Shown piece after piece: positions 48,041-60,107 of a stretch of DNA of 64,000 nucleotides. A model generated the notes under the pieces. The model was not told where the DNA came from. It saw only the letters and a list, made by a program, of their open reading frames with translations, and searched no databases. The position numbers were made by a program, and so were the translations under genes. The stretch comes from Lingula anatina (lineage: Eukaryota > Brachiopoda > Lingulata > Lingulida > Lingulidae), in NCBI RefSeq assembly GCF_001039355.2, contig NW_019775658.1:47419-111418 (forward strand), read 5' to 3'. Within the stretch, counting starts at the first letter, position 1. Each line of letters starts with the position of its first letter.

Positions 48041-48588
48041 TAACCCTTGGTCACTTCTTTTACCAAACCCGAGATTCGACTGAGTCCGTTAGTGCCAAAG
48101 CTTGGAAAACTGTGACTTAAATACATTTTTCAAATGTTACCTTGTTAAATTAAACAGGACGAAATGTCTGGTTTCAGTCCATTTAATGGTGCAAGGCAGG
48201 ACCTTAAACACGAAAGTTTCTGTTACAGCTGTTCACAGTGTTTAATATATTAATAGGCAAGGAAGACGATTTTGGTATCAAAGTAAAATCCATCAGGCAC
48301 ACACTCCCAATAATAATTATAATAATAATTGATTCTCATTAAGGGTCTAACCTTATCACAAGGCCTTCTTCTGGTGCATTGAGATTACTCTCTTTCAAAT
48401 AGTACGATCTACATGCAGTATAGTATATCTTAGTTAAATCTTTATCTTAGTTTAAAACAATAGGGCGAATTAAAACAATAACTTTGAAATAATTTTGTTG
48501 ATGATTGTTATAAAAGTGTTGTGCATGGACCGATATATAAAATCCACTCGCTGAGGCAAGGAAGTTCTTGTGGGTTTTAAGTATTCTC
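48041..48588. other. Upstream of the protease gene, no further gene seen
   Basis: It should contain the protease promoter and 5' UTR on the minus strand. No clear TATA or initiator could be fixed. Confidence 0.4.
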
Positions 48589-49064
48589 CAGGGCCGTAGC
48601 CTCCGGGGGGGCAGGGGGAGGGGCAGCTGCCCCCCCCCCCCTGGAAATTGGGGTGCAAAAAAAAAATAATCGCAAAGGTATAAAAATAATTGCAAAGTTG
48701 GTATCAATTCTGTGAGAAAAGTCACTCATGGCCACTAGACAATCATTCAACAATCTGTTTACAAAGGTGTACTGTTTTTAGCCAACTCAGTTCATGCCAA
48801 AAAGCTCACCTTCCCTGAGGGAGCTATCCCCCAGGCCAATTGGCGTGTTGTGTTGAAAAAATGACTGTACTTATGGCAAAATGAACCCACAATTTCTGAC
48901 TTCTGATTGAGCAATAAATAACAGTTAAAATGCACCAGAATGCAGTATTATACATACAGTTTTTAAAATTTTTCCACACCGTGGGAGGGGGACACCCCCT
49001 CCCACACCCTCCCCGTCGTGTCCGCTTACTGCCCCCCTGGCATTTTGCTCAGGCTACGGCCCTG
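48589..49064. mobile_element. Non-autonomous DNA transposon with CAGGGCCGTAGCCT termini, hAT-like
   Basis: The ends are CAGGGCCGTAGCCT and its exact reverse complement (14 bp); the length is 476 bp. Both subterminal parts carry G/C runs (gggggggcaggggg; cccccctcccacacc). CAGGG-type ends suggest hAT or a relative. The flanks (tattctc and tactctg) are only loosely alike, so a target duplication is not proven. Confidence 0.8.
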
Positions 49065-49814
49065 TACTCTGTAAAACATGTATAACACAAATTAATTTAA
49101 ACTTTCCTGATTGATAATGAATTTGGTCCTTACTTGAAAATTTAGATTTGAAAATAGCTGGTATTTACTCAGGATAATTCTGTGGTAGATCGGGTAAGTA
49201 ATGTGGCTTTGGGTCAAAAACAGCTATTTCATTGTCTCTTACTACATTTTGCTATGGTGCTGAAAGAAGACTGCTATTAATCCAATTTAAGTGTTCTTTT
49301 ATAGAATCCATAATTTTTTTTCAAATTAAATGTATTTAGTGTGTAGATGTGTGTTTGTGTATGTGCTTGTGTGCGTGTTGTGCGTGCCTGTATATGTCTG
49401 TGTAAGAACACTAGGGACTTATCTTGGTTTGGTTCTTAACTGTTTTATAATTTTCGTTGTAATGGTGCCTAGGGACAAAGGGAAACCAAGTAAAATATTC
49501 CCGAGAATGGGCACATACGAGAAAAGGCGAACGACATCCACATCTACTTAAAAATTAAGCCCGAATGTTGAAAGTCGCATAGACAGGAAGTTAGACAGCT
49601 AAGAACATAGAGCGTCACTCACAGAATGAACATGTAGCCAAGACCTGTGTCAGGCAACCAAACAACAGAATGCAAACTTCCCAAACTAGAGCAGAGTTAG
49701 TGTATTAATTTGTATCTTGCACTAAAAAGCCATTACCTGTGACTCACGGCCTGTTTCTTTGTGTATCTTTCGAAAATAGAAAAAAAAGGCTGCTGAAACA
49801 AATATGAAGAACTT
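49065..49814 (+). other. Ig-gene intron 1, no gene seen
   Basis: It contains a (GT)-rich stretch around 49340-49400. No exon was recognised. Confidence 0.45.
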
Positions 49815-50049
49815 AAGTAAATATGACAAATGAGAATTTAAGTTATGTAACTGCTATTGCACTGATTTACTTTTATCCACCATTGAACCACTCATTGCAT
49901 CAGTCGCATTCACTTGATTGCCCGCATTTTATAAGTAAATATGACAAATGAGGATTCAAGTTATAAATTTGTAACTTCTATTGCACTGATTTACTTTCAC
50001 CCACCACTGAACCACTTATTACATCATTGCATTTTTACCTGATTCACCA
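49815..50049 (+). repeat. Tandem duplication, period about 118 bp
   Basis: The units at 49815-49932 and 49933-50049 both begin 'aagtaaatatgacaaatgag' and share 'attgcactgatttacttt'. They differ by scattered substitutions and a short insertion, so the duplication is not new. Confidence 0.85.
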
Positions 50050-52025
50050 GGTGCAAACGTTACGAAATGTGCACATACATTTAAAATGACTTTCTTGGAA
50101 AATCAATCTATAGCGTGTGTCCGTATTTAAAGAAAATCTGCCGAATGCTAACGCGTAGTACAAAAAGCCAACAAGAAGAATGTGAACATAAGTAAATATA
50201 CACCGATAAATGCCTGTGTAAAAAGAAATTATGTCCAGCAGGAATTTACGTCCTAGCTGCGTATAAATACACCTGGGAGTCAAGGTCTGGGTATGACAGA
50301 GTATCCTTGGATATACATGCCCATGGGTCATGTTTAAACAGAGGTCCTTGGGGACATATGTATGCATATACCACTTCCACACTGAGTTAACAAATAGCAG
50401 AAGCAAGTCAAAAATGCATTTTGAATAATAAAAAAAAAGCTGAGCACTTACTTACTTTTCCGTATTCACAGCTTTAAGTACTATCCGGTAACAAGATCCG
50501 AGCAAGCTAATAAAAAAGAGTTTTGAGTAACAAATCGTGTGCTTTAGAAAAATTTCACTTTATACTATTCGAGAACGAACGTCTGTTGTGAATTCAAATG
50601 GTCACAATTTATGTAAGTGCACATTAAAAATTAAGTCCATCGAACTGATAGGAAGCGTAGAGAACCTTTGAGTGCAATATGATTTTGTTTAGTGTCATCT
50701 AGTGCGAAACATATTTTCGCATTAGGCAAAAGTGGCAAATGGCAAATCACACGAGGGTTTTGTCAATTGTTTAATTTTACAATCAAAAAGAACTGTTCTG
50801 ACGTGGACTAAAGCGGCAAAGTGGGCTTTTTGAACCTTCCAAATATGACGCAATGGAAATAATATTTTTAGGTCTTTAGCTTTAGGAGACGAAAAGGGAT
50901 TACCTATAAGGAAATGTTGAATATGTAAATGACAAAGTACCCTGTAGATTAGACAATAAGTAAACGCGTGGTTAATTCAGAGAAATAGAGGATAAATCCC
51001 CTTGTATTTGTATGTGTGAGATACGGGAATATAAATGTTTATAAACTCAAACTTGACGTCGTCAATGTAATAATTCTTTCCATTCAAACCCATGGGTAAC
51101 AACTACTATCTGGTTACGGCTACCGCTATATGCGTTTTAAGCAATGACACATTGTAATTCTATTCCTTGCAAATCTCGGAATATCTCGCAGCACTTTATG
51201 TACATGTAGAAGTTCCAAACCACTGATCAACACTGGAAATGACGGTTTCGCGTGTTAAAACTTAAAAAAAGCGGTTAAAGAGGCACAAGTCTACATCATT
51301 GAGTATGCATCCTTAGTTTGACTAGCCTTCTAATATTTTATCCTAATGAGGCTTCATCGTTGCCCTCATTAACTAGGTCTTTTTTTCCTTTCCGAGTCTC
51401 GTCAGTCATGCGCATATTTTGGGTAACATTTGCATAACTGGTTTACAACCATACAGCTAGATTACGCAGGCGAGTTTATTGATTTGGAAGGTACCACTTC
51501 CTATATCGACCAAAGGGCTTTACTGATAAAAGCAGTAAAATTTGGACTGTACCTTGAATGAAGAAATGTTGTACAATTAACACAATCATATCTTGTGTAA
51601 CTCTCAAGAGAACATGTGGCCACCACAAGCACAATGTCAAGAAATCATCAGAATGCCTAAGCTACAAGAATAACATAAGGACATTTCATTTAACCAAATA
51701 TCAAATATGTCCTTCTTCAGAAAAAGAAAACAAAAAAGATTCAATTGATTTATCTTCCCTCCTAATTGATAAATGGTTTAAGTGAAATATGTAAAACGTA
51801 CTTTGGCGTCGATGGCAGTAAAATTCCAAATCTTCATCTAAGCAAATTCTTCAATACACTTTCTTTTCTTTCTTCTCTTTTTCCCCACAATTTTTATTAG
51901 TTTTATCATTAAAGATACATTTAGAACGAGCGTCGGTGGAGCTTGGATTCCCAGTAACGCATATAAATCACTTTTACTAGTTACTTATACGACTCAAATT
52001 TAGTTGACGTGCCAAGGGAAACCGA
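50050..52025 (+). other. Ig-gene intron 1, no gene seen
   Basis: Unique AT-rich DNA. No coding exon, RNA gene or element was recognised on either strand. Confidence 0.45.
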
Positions 52026-52376
52026 TTTAAAAGGATAACAACTGTTCATTTTGGCCAAAAAAATGAATTTTCCTGGGGTAAATGACAATTTTTCCAAGCT
52101 AACCAATGGTTAATGAATCCATTTCCACATTCAAAGTTAGTCCCTGTGTTTTTCTAAAAAGTTTTTTTTTTTTTTTTTTTGGGGGGGGGGAGAGGGGTAA
52201 TAATCTCTTAAGAGATTATGGAGGTCACGTGGTCCGATGACAGGCACAGATTTAAGAATAGTTACTATAAAGGCCATTTTTGTGAAAAAATAGAATATAT
52301 TATATTTATATGAGTTGTTTACAATGTATGTATTGTGAAATATGGATCTCATACGAAGAGTTGTTATCTCTTTAAT
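52026..52376. mobile_element. MITE family D, copy 2
   Basis: The ends are 'tttaaaaggataaca' and 'tgttatctctttaa'. The interior matches 25063-25410 in reverse, including 'aaccaatggttaatgaatcc' and 'ggaggtcacgtgg'. An added poly-T/poly-G run sits at 52160-52190. Confidence 0.8.
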
Positions 52377-52812
52377 CACTCGATTAGCCAAATAACTGCC
52401 GTTTTTTTTTTCTTTTCTGACTTATCTGCTCTTCTTATATATAGAACATTTCATATATCATTTTTCGGGTAACATGCAACGGTGTAGATTGGTGTTTCTC
52501 TAAGTTATGCAATTTGAAAAAAATAGTTCCCTTTGACCGTCTTTTGTGACAAAAATTTGTCTTCAAATGCATCTCAAATATTGTAGCTATTTTATGAACG
52601 TGTGTTCGAAAGCAATGCCATCTAGCTTCCTGCAATAACTGCATCTTTGTGTGATTTTGAATTTCGATGTTTCATAGCAAACTTGTATGTATTTAACAAA
52701 CTATTTATATCATTATCATTTAATGACTTCCAATTGCAAAATATAATTCAATGTCGTTATAAAGAAAAAAGCTAAACAAACACGTACAGCCCTTTACGTG
52801 CATTCTTTTTTT

Positions 52813-52990
52813 ATTACCTCCGCCAAGGAGGTTATGTTTCACATTTAGATTGCCAGTATATGACTTCATANGTCAACCACAACACTACAAGTGGTGTCCC
52901 CCCTCCTTCTTTTTTACCATACGAATGTGCTTACTCCAGCTGGTGGTACAATACCAGGAGGCGGTATCGCCTCTCTGATCCTCTAGTTTA
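52813..52990 (+). mobile_element. 'CCGCCAAGGAGG' type repeat fragment
   Basis: It begins 'attacctccgccaaggagg', the same terminus as the 10800-10975 element, and is interrupted by an N at 52872. Only the terminus is shared clearly. Confidence 0.5.
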
Positions 52991-53955
52991 GGGGAGGAAA
53001 GGAAAAATCACAAACTACATATATAATGCATTTCATTAGAGAGCAGAATTCTAACATTTTAAATCCACATGATCTTGATGTGAAGAGAATTTAAGGGCAG
53101 GTGTCAAGTCGAAAGATGATTTGATAGAAAAAAGGCTAAATCAAATACCACAGACTCTTTTTCTGGAGAAAAACAAACTTGGACAGGCCCACTTGTAGTG
53201 ACAGCTTGACTGAGCTTTCAAAGATGAGACTAGTAAATGTTTAGTCTGCCAATTAGCACCCTGCTTGTCTCCATCCTCTGTACATGATACCATGGTCTCA
53301 TGCAAACTCATTATAATACTTACATACACATTAAATTGAAACAAAGTAATATTTTCACAGAAATTCCTGAAACATTTTTTTTAGCAAAATTTGTGAAAGA
53401 AGAATTGAATTCATACCACAATTCATATTGGTTTGTTGGAAATAGTACAAATAGAGAGATTATGTATGTACTCATAGTGCAAATTTAAATGTGATTCAAT
53501 TACAGATATTAGACATGAAAAAATGCTTTCACTACCATTATTTATGTAAAATAGAAATATAAGACCTTAAAAGATATATATTCGTAGTACTGATTTGTAT
53601 GTTAATTGGAGATAATGGGCATTTAAAGATAATCATGCATATATATCTATATGCTCTTTTGGAATAAGTTGTTTTAGATTTATGTGGGATTGTTGTAAGC
53701 CCTGATGAAAACGGACTGATGAAGAATGCTTTGCCAGTACAATGTTAACCTAATATTTTGTTTCCTTCCAAATTGCTTTCATGTCCTGTTCACTCCCTAG
53801 TTTGTTTCTTCATGAGTTGGTGACATTCACATGTAGGTAGGAAAGGTAATTTTTTACAGAAAAAAATGATATAATCTCAATGACTACTTAGATATTTTGA
53901 AATCTAAATTAATCAATTGATATACAACTTTAATCTTTGTAAAATTCGGTTTCAG
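52991..53955 (+). other. End of Ig-gene intron 1, no gene seen
   Basis: AT-rich sequence leading to the acceptor at 53954-53955. Confidence 0.45.
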
Positions 53956-56900
53956 AATCTCCAGCACAAGAAGTTGCAGTAGAATTGGGTGATGATGTGC
54001 AGCTCAACTGTTCCTTTCCAGTTACTGAAGGTGGTAAGTTGTGGTGGTGGCTGGGGGGATAAGTATTGCAATTTACTTGATTTTATGTTATTACTATAAG
54101 TGGGCATGCATGATACGGTATTCCCCATGCGTATTCACATGCGTATTCACATACAAGAAGGGTAAAAACTGGCTTTGAACAGTCCATCTCTTGAGAAAGC
54201 TTTTATTGGTGGTTTAGAAAACCCCTCTGGTATTGAATGTTAACAAAAAACACTTGGGTGTAAATCATGTTTGAAGCTTTACGTATGCTTATTTGTGAAG
54301 TCCGATCTTATTAGAGTTTTAAGGTAATCGGATCAGGTGCACAGTCATAGTGCAAGCATATGGAACCTTTTGAGAATTTGCATGTTTTAAGGTGTACATA
54401 TGAAAACCACAGTTTGCATTGGGTGGGCCTTCACTGGTCTAGAATTAAAGAAAATTATCAATAGGTGGTACATTAACATGTGACATTTATTACTTTTTAA
54501 TTAAGTCAGAGAACTTGTATGTCCCCCCCTCTTTGTGAAAACAAGAATGATTGACTGATGCATGTAGATTTTAATATATTTCATAAAATTTAATTATATA
54601 ATAATAATAAAGTTGCCTTATTTTGCTCACCTATTGACTTGGCTGAAGACTATAATTATCAGTATAGTCTTTTTCTTTATAATCTAGTGATTCCTAGTTT
54701 GAACTGGCAGAAACAACCAAAGATTATCTATGTAAAGGAGATAGCAGTTCATACAGACTCAAGAATATCTCTAGCAGGTAAGGATGTTGTCTGGGACAAT
54801 CTTTGTAAAAGTTGATATTCAAAAAACTTTCTTAGACTACAGTTATGTTGGTCCCACAATAAGTGTGTGTGAGATAGCTCTATATATATAATTTACTTTA
54901 TTTTTAAAAATCTTATAATATTTTTTAAAACCCAGGCTCCCATACTTACCATTGGTTAATGAATCCATTTTTACATAAAAAGTTAGTCCCCCCTTTTTTT
55001 TTTTTTAATAATCTCTTAAGAGATTATAACAGAGTATAGCCATCAGTGGAGGTCGCGTGGTCTAAAGACAAGCTCAGATATCAGAATAATAGCTATAACT
55101 GCCATTTTTGTGGTAAAGCAGAATATATTATTGTACCACCAGCGTTAGCGCTGGCGGTACACATGGTTTTAGTCCCAACCCGTCTCGTACGGCTCCGCCG
55201 GCTCATGCGGCTCCGCCGGCTCCTGCGGCTCCGCCGGCTCATGCGGCTCCGCGTACTGGCGCCGGATACAAGTCACCGTTACCGCTTCTCCTCCTAGACC
55301 GCAAGGACCCCTGTCCCCATCTCTTGGATTTAGGTCACACATAACCTCAACTTGAACCCCCAGGTTTTTTTGTCTCAGTCGGTGCATTGACCTGGGCGTG
55401 ACGCTCGTTGAAATGCACCCTTGTCAAAATTTTTGAAAATTCNNNNNNNNNNNNNNNNNNNNNNNNNNNNNNNNNNNNNNNNNNNNNNNNNNNNNNNNNN
55501 NNNNNNNNNNNNNNNNNNNNNNAATGGTAATCAAATTTTCTACATGTCCATGCTATTTATAGTCAATAATCAAAAATTGGTGATAATTATTCTGTAATTT
55601 ATTATGTAATGTTACATCAAAATTGACAAAAATCTTTTTGCACTGCTACTACAAACATTATGAAAAGAAAACTATGTTACTTATTATTATTTTCAACTTA
55701 CAAGTATGATTTGTAGGATTGGCATGCAGTTCAAATTAGAAAGCCAGCTCAATTGGGTTATCATTTATTATTGAATTTATGCAATTTTGTGTGAAATTTT
55801 CAATTTCTTCATTCTGGCATTTTCAAAGTGTGAACTTAAACTCCCATGGGCCTGAAGCCTTATGCTTGTTACACATTTCACTTACATTGGTATTACCTGT
55901 TGAGCATAATTAAAATTTGATGTTGAATTTGCAGTTACACATAATGTACTTTTGCATCAGAATTGACAGTAGCCTGTTTTGTGCATTGTTATTGTCTGCT
56001 TTTTGTCTGTACATTTGACAGCTTTGCTGCCTTGTTTGTTCTATGTAGAATGATCCATCTCCCTGGGACACTTGCTGAATGCAATCAGATTATCAAGCGG
56101 TATATCATTATACAATTTGTATTGATACACTTTGAGATGTTGAGGACCATAAAACTTACCTATTGTGTTGGAGAGTCCTTAAACAGGGTTTGTCATATGC
56201 AGTGTAATCTGGTAGTAATCTTTCATTCTTGGTTTTTTGTGAGATGTTTAAAGGGACTTTAATTAAGGAGTAGAGTTCTCCTTTTCACTTATTGATCTTT
56301 AGCATTCTTTGTCCCTGTTCTCCCGTTTCTTTAACAGTACTCTATCACTCATTATGAACTACACATAATTGACAGATATTAACCTTTAAGGAATCTTTAA
56401 CCCAATAGTAAATACTCTATATATCCCCGTCTTCTATATTTAAGGGTACCACCATTCCATCCCATGTGATATTTAGTCAGGATGGACAGATACTGACCAT
56501 AGAAGAGGCAACGGAGACTGACAGTGGCAGCTATGAGTGTACTGCAGCCAATGGTGTCGGTTTCCCAGCTGTTAAGACTGTCATTGTCAATGTCCAGTGT
56601 AAGTTTGAATATGAACTGTCCTTAAAATTATTAATGCCCAACAGGCCTGTAGCCAACAGTTTGAAAGGGGCATCTTTTCTTGAAAAAGTGGAACTTTTTT
56701 ACTTCCGTAGTAGACCCAACTTGAGACAACCTGGATCAACTTTTGATTCATAGTGGACCATTTCAGGCCAAAAGGGCAGTTCTTTTGAACCCTCTCCCCC
56801 TCCCTACAGGCCTGTCCAGTGTGAACTATTCTGCACTGTCCTTAAAGATTACTATATGTCCAGTACAAGTTATTCTGAATTGACTTTTAATATTTCAGTT

Positions 56901-58955
56901 TGCCTAGTAGTTTAAGCTACATGTATATGCACTTCTGTCATTGAAAATTGTTACCATACTCATGCTGCTGCATTGATCCAAGTATAACATCCTTATTCAC
57001 CGGCCTTTGTTGGGGTATATAATTTTGTCATTATTGAAATAGAAAAAGAAATTGCAGATGATCCATTTCAGGGCCCGTCTGAAGCCGCCCTAGTATTATA
57101 ATTAGTAGTAGAGTGGCCTTTCTATGTGCATTTTTATGTCTATATCTTTTACAGTTCCACCAGAGATAGTGTTTATCAACAAGTCTCAGGTGCACACAGG
57201 GACAACGAGACCCCTGCTTCTGCAGTGTGGAACCAAAGGGTCACCTGTGCCAGGTGAGTGAACAACACTATGACCTCTTCCACTCTGATATGATATGAAG
57301 ATTCTAGCTCTTTGTTTAAAGAGTCATTTCAACTAAGCAAATAAATATCAGTTGAGGATTACTATGGAATTTTTTTCTCCATATTCAAACAGAACTGGTT
57401 AGTTGTTTTCACCATTACAACGATATCTACAGCAGATGATTTGAAATTTCCCATATTGAGATGGGGCTATATCAAAAATCGTGTTTTACATAAGGAAGAT
57501 TACTATCATGAAAATTTTAAAAACATGGGGACGATTTTGAAAATGGATAATCAGAGTATGTTTTTGAGACCCAGCATCATATAATTTTACAGAAATAAAA
57601 TGGCACCTCCATGGTGAAAGCATTCCCACCCATTTTCAAGTAGACACAGCTAATGTTAACCAGCAGTACCTGTCCACACTTCGAGTGGAGTCTCTGCGGG
57701 GAACAGATCTCGGGGAGTACAAGTGTACAGCCAAGAATGCCTTGGGAGAGGCTGAGGCAATTGTAATTGTGACAGGTTTGTGGGGAAGAAATAGTATATT
57801 GTGCTTTATAATGTACTGACTTTTAATGAAAAGAAAAGAAACATTGTTAAGGGCGTTTAATTTTAAATGCTTATAACATATGGAAATTCTTCAAATGTTG
57901 AATTTTGGATAAGACAGTTTAGAAGTCAAGTTTTCAATATGGCAATTTGAGGGCTGTCATAGTGTTAGACATTGTCCAATTGCTCAAGGAATTTGAGCCT
58001 TAATGAAAACATTTTATTATTTTAGACAGTTTTCTTTTTCATTGGATTCATGACAGATTAAGCATCTCAATACTTATATTCAGGAGAACCAGAGAATGTG
58101 ACCATTACCAGTAACCCAGAGGGTCCCTTCTCTAATGAGTTTACATTGACATGGACTATAAAAGAATATGAACCAACTATTGAATATAAACTCAAACTTA
58201 GGACAGTAAGTTTAAAGCCACTTTTTTCAGATGTACAATGAAAACTTTTTTATTTGCATAACAGTGAAGATTTACAAAGAGTGCTTTGATTTTGTTTATT
58301 TGTAAAATGAATGTATATTTATTTCCTTTAGATATTTATGATGATATTGAGATTTCAAGCAACTTAATTTGATTTGACAGTCTGTCAAATAAAACATAAG
58401 TAATGTGTTATTTATTTGTATAACAGACCTAGTGTTCTCATTTTGAATGATATACTACCAATTTTATCTTTCATTCAAATTCTATCAGTATGTCTCCCTG
58501 CCCACAGTGTGCCTCCTGTGGATCACCACAACCACCTGTCATCCGAACTGTATAAGATACTGTATTAAATGTTACTGCAGTACATGTACACGTTTTGCAG
58601 ACTATTTTGATTGAATTAGTTAAGTGTGTGTGTGTCTGACCATTCTTTTATTGTATTTTTCCTTTCCAGGTAAATGGTACAGAGGCAGGCCCCTGGGTGA
58701 ATAGCTCCATCCCTGCCAAGTCTGAAGAGGGCTCCATTGAGCAGCAGCAGTCCTTCACCCTGGAGGGTTTAGAGCCCCTGATGGTGTACCAGGTGGAACT
58801 GGTAGCCAGGAATAAGTTCGGGGAAAGTGGAGTTGTGGAATTTACTTTTAAAACAGCAGAAGGTATGTAAGGATGTTGTAGCCAGTTGAAGTCGGTCTGA
58901 TATGGGAGCATGAGCATTCTGCACTCTCTCTCTTTTTCTCTCTCTCATTCTCTCA

Positions 58956-59015
<60 letters not shown>

Positions 59016-59398
59016 GGTTTGAAGGCCTAAAAATTGCAGTAATTTGCATGCACAGTCAAATGCAGTTGCATGCACACATATGTACACAGAAAGGTTTGTA
59101 GTCCTTATATTTTAATTAACAGGATACGAAGTCGAGGTCAAAATGGGATGTTGTACACAAAATCAAAGGACACACAATTGAAAGAAGGGAGGGAAATACT
59201 TTCTTGGTCATAACTCTGTTAGGTATAATTATAATTACTTCTGTGTGTTTCAACCTTCTCAAAAATTACTTTGATTCACAGCTGGCAAAGTCCGTCCTTC
59301 AACCACAATGTCAACAACAACGACAACAACAATGCCACCACCAACTACAACAACAGAGATGTTACAAGGAAGCGGCTCGGGGAAGGAGGACACCAACC
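53956..59398 (+). CDS. Ig-superfamily adhesion-type protein: two Ig domains, one FnIII domain and Thr-rich stalk
   Basis: Exons are 53956-54033, 54688-54777, 56445-56598, 57155-57253, 57593-57775, 58084-58205, 58670-58862 and 59282-59398. Ig1: VELGDDVQLNCSF, LNWQKQPKI, then DSGSYECTAANGVG. Ig2: LLLQCGTKGSPVP, IKWHL, LGEYKCTAKNALGEAEA. FnIII: ENVTITSNPEGP, FTLTWTI, YQVELVARNKFGES. The last exon is a TMSTTTTTTMPPPTTTTEM stalk, likely O-glycosylated. Each Ig and the FnIII domain is split by an intron, and most junctions are phase 1. Such proteins act in cell-surface adhesion or recognition. No membrane anchor is seen before the window ends. The layout recalls short Ig plus FnIII proteins such as klingon or wrapper, but I cannot name an orthologue. 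The junction 54777/56445 does not keep frame (phase 1 to 0), so an exon may be missing, perhaps in the gap at 55443-55522. Confidence 0.85.
54930..55135. mobile_element. MITE family D, partial copy 3
   Basis: It shares 'accattggttaatgaatcc', 'aataatctcttaagagatta' and 'cagaatatattatt' with 52070-52300. Both outer ends are unclear. Confidence 0.7.
55190..55254. repeat. GC-rich 18-bp minisatellite
   Basis: Three full units of ggctccgccggctcatgc (one with 'cctgc') plus a partial fourth stand out as CpG-rich in an AT-rich intron. The unit is itself two related 9-mers. Flanking 'cgttagcgctggcggt' is palindromic. Confidence 0.85.
55523..56040 (+). repeat. Dispersed repeat family A, long copy
   Basis: Matches 120-545 along its length, most tightly at 55870-56030 against 385-545. 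It starts right after the gap, so it may extend into it. Confidence 0.75.
58970..59013. repeat. (AC)n microsatellite
   Basis: A long AC run follows a CT-rich stretch in the first copy. The matching place in the second copy (62756-62770) is much shorter, which fits allelic length variation. Confidence 0.9.
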
Positions 59399-60107
59399 GT
59401 AAGTATAATTGGCTAGCATTTGAATTGAGTGTGTTCTTATGATAGAGTAGCCTTTATGAAAAGTAGTAGTTGTAGAAATGACTTAGTTGTAGAAATAATT
59501 GCATGTTTTTGTAACATATGATGCTAAATACTAAAGATGAGTAGATAAATGATTACTTGATAGTGGTAGCATGGCTTGGTATTTATGTACAATTTTCCTT
59601 CTTTAGTCCCCAACTCCTTTATTCTCCTGTCTTTTCGTTGTGGAGTCAGCATTAGTTATATACAGATCTCACACAGAGGAGGCACTACAGTCACTTACGA
59701 CTGAGAAATGACACAACATTGTTGTTGTTTCAAATTTTTATAATGGGAATTTTTAGGGTGTGCTGATTTNTATACAATTTGTATTGATACACTTTGAGAA
59801 GTTGAGGACTATAAAACTTGCCTATTGTGTTGGAGAGTTCTTAAACAGGGTTTGTCATATGCAGTGTAATCCTGTATTAATCTTTCATTCAAGGTTTTTT
59901 GTGAGATGTTAAAAGGTAGTTTAATTAAGGAGGAGAGTTCTCCTTTTCACTTTTTGATCTTTAGCATTCTTTGTCCCTGTTCTCCCATTTCTTTAACAGT
60001 ACCCTATCACTCATTATGAATTTCACATTTATTGACAGATATTAAGCTTTTAGGAATCTATAACCCAATACTAAATACTCGATATATCCCCATCTTCTAT
60101 ATTTAAG

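Noticed and set aside
47454-48083. 209-codon plus-strand ORF
   Set aside because: It is antisense to two protease exons and an intron, with no domain; the minus-strand gene explains the openness.
55046-55297. ORF with RLRRLMRLRR repeats
   Set aside because: Translation of the 18-bp minisatellite and MITE sequence; no gene context.
58769-59008. ORF with CVCVCV and RERER runs
   Set aside because: Microsatellite-derived and antisense to the FnIII exon.
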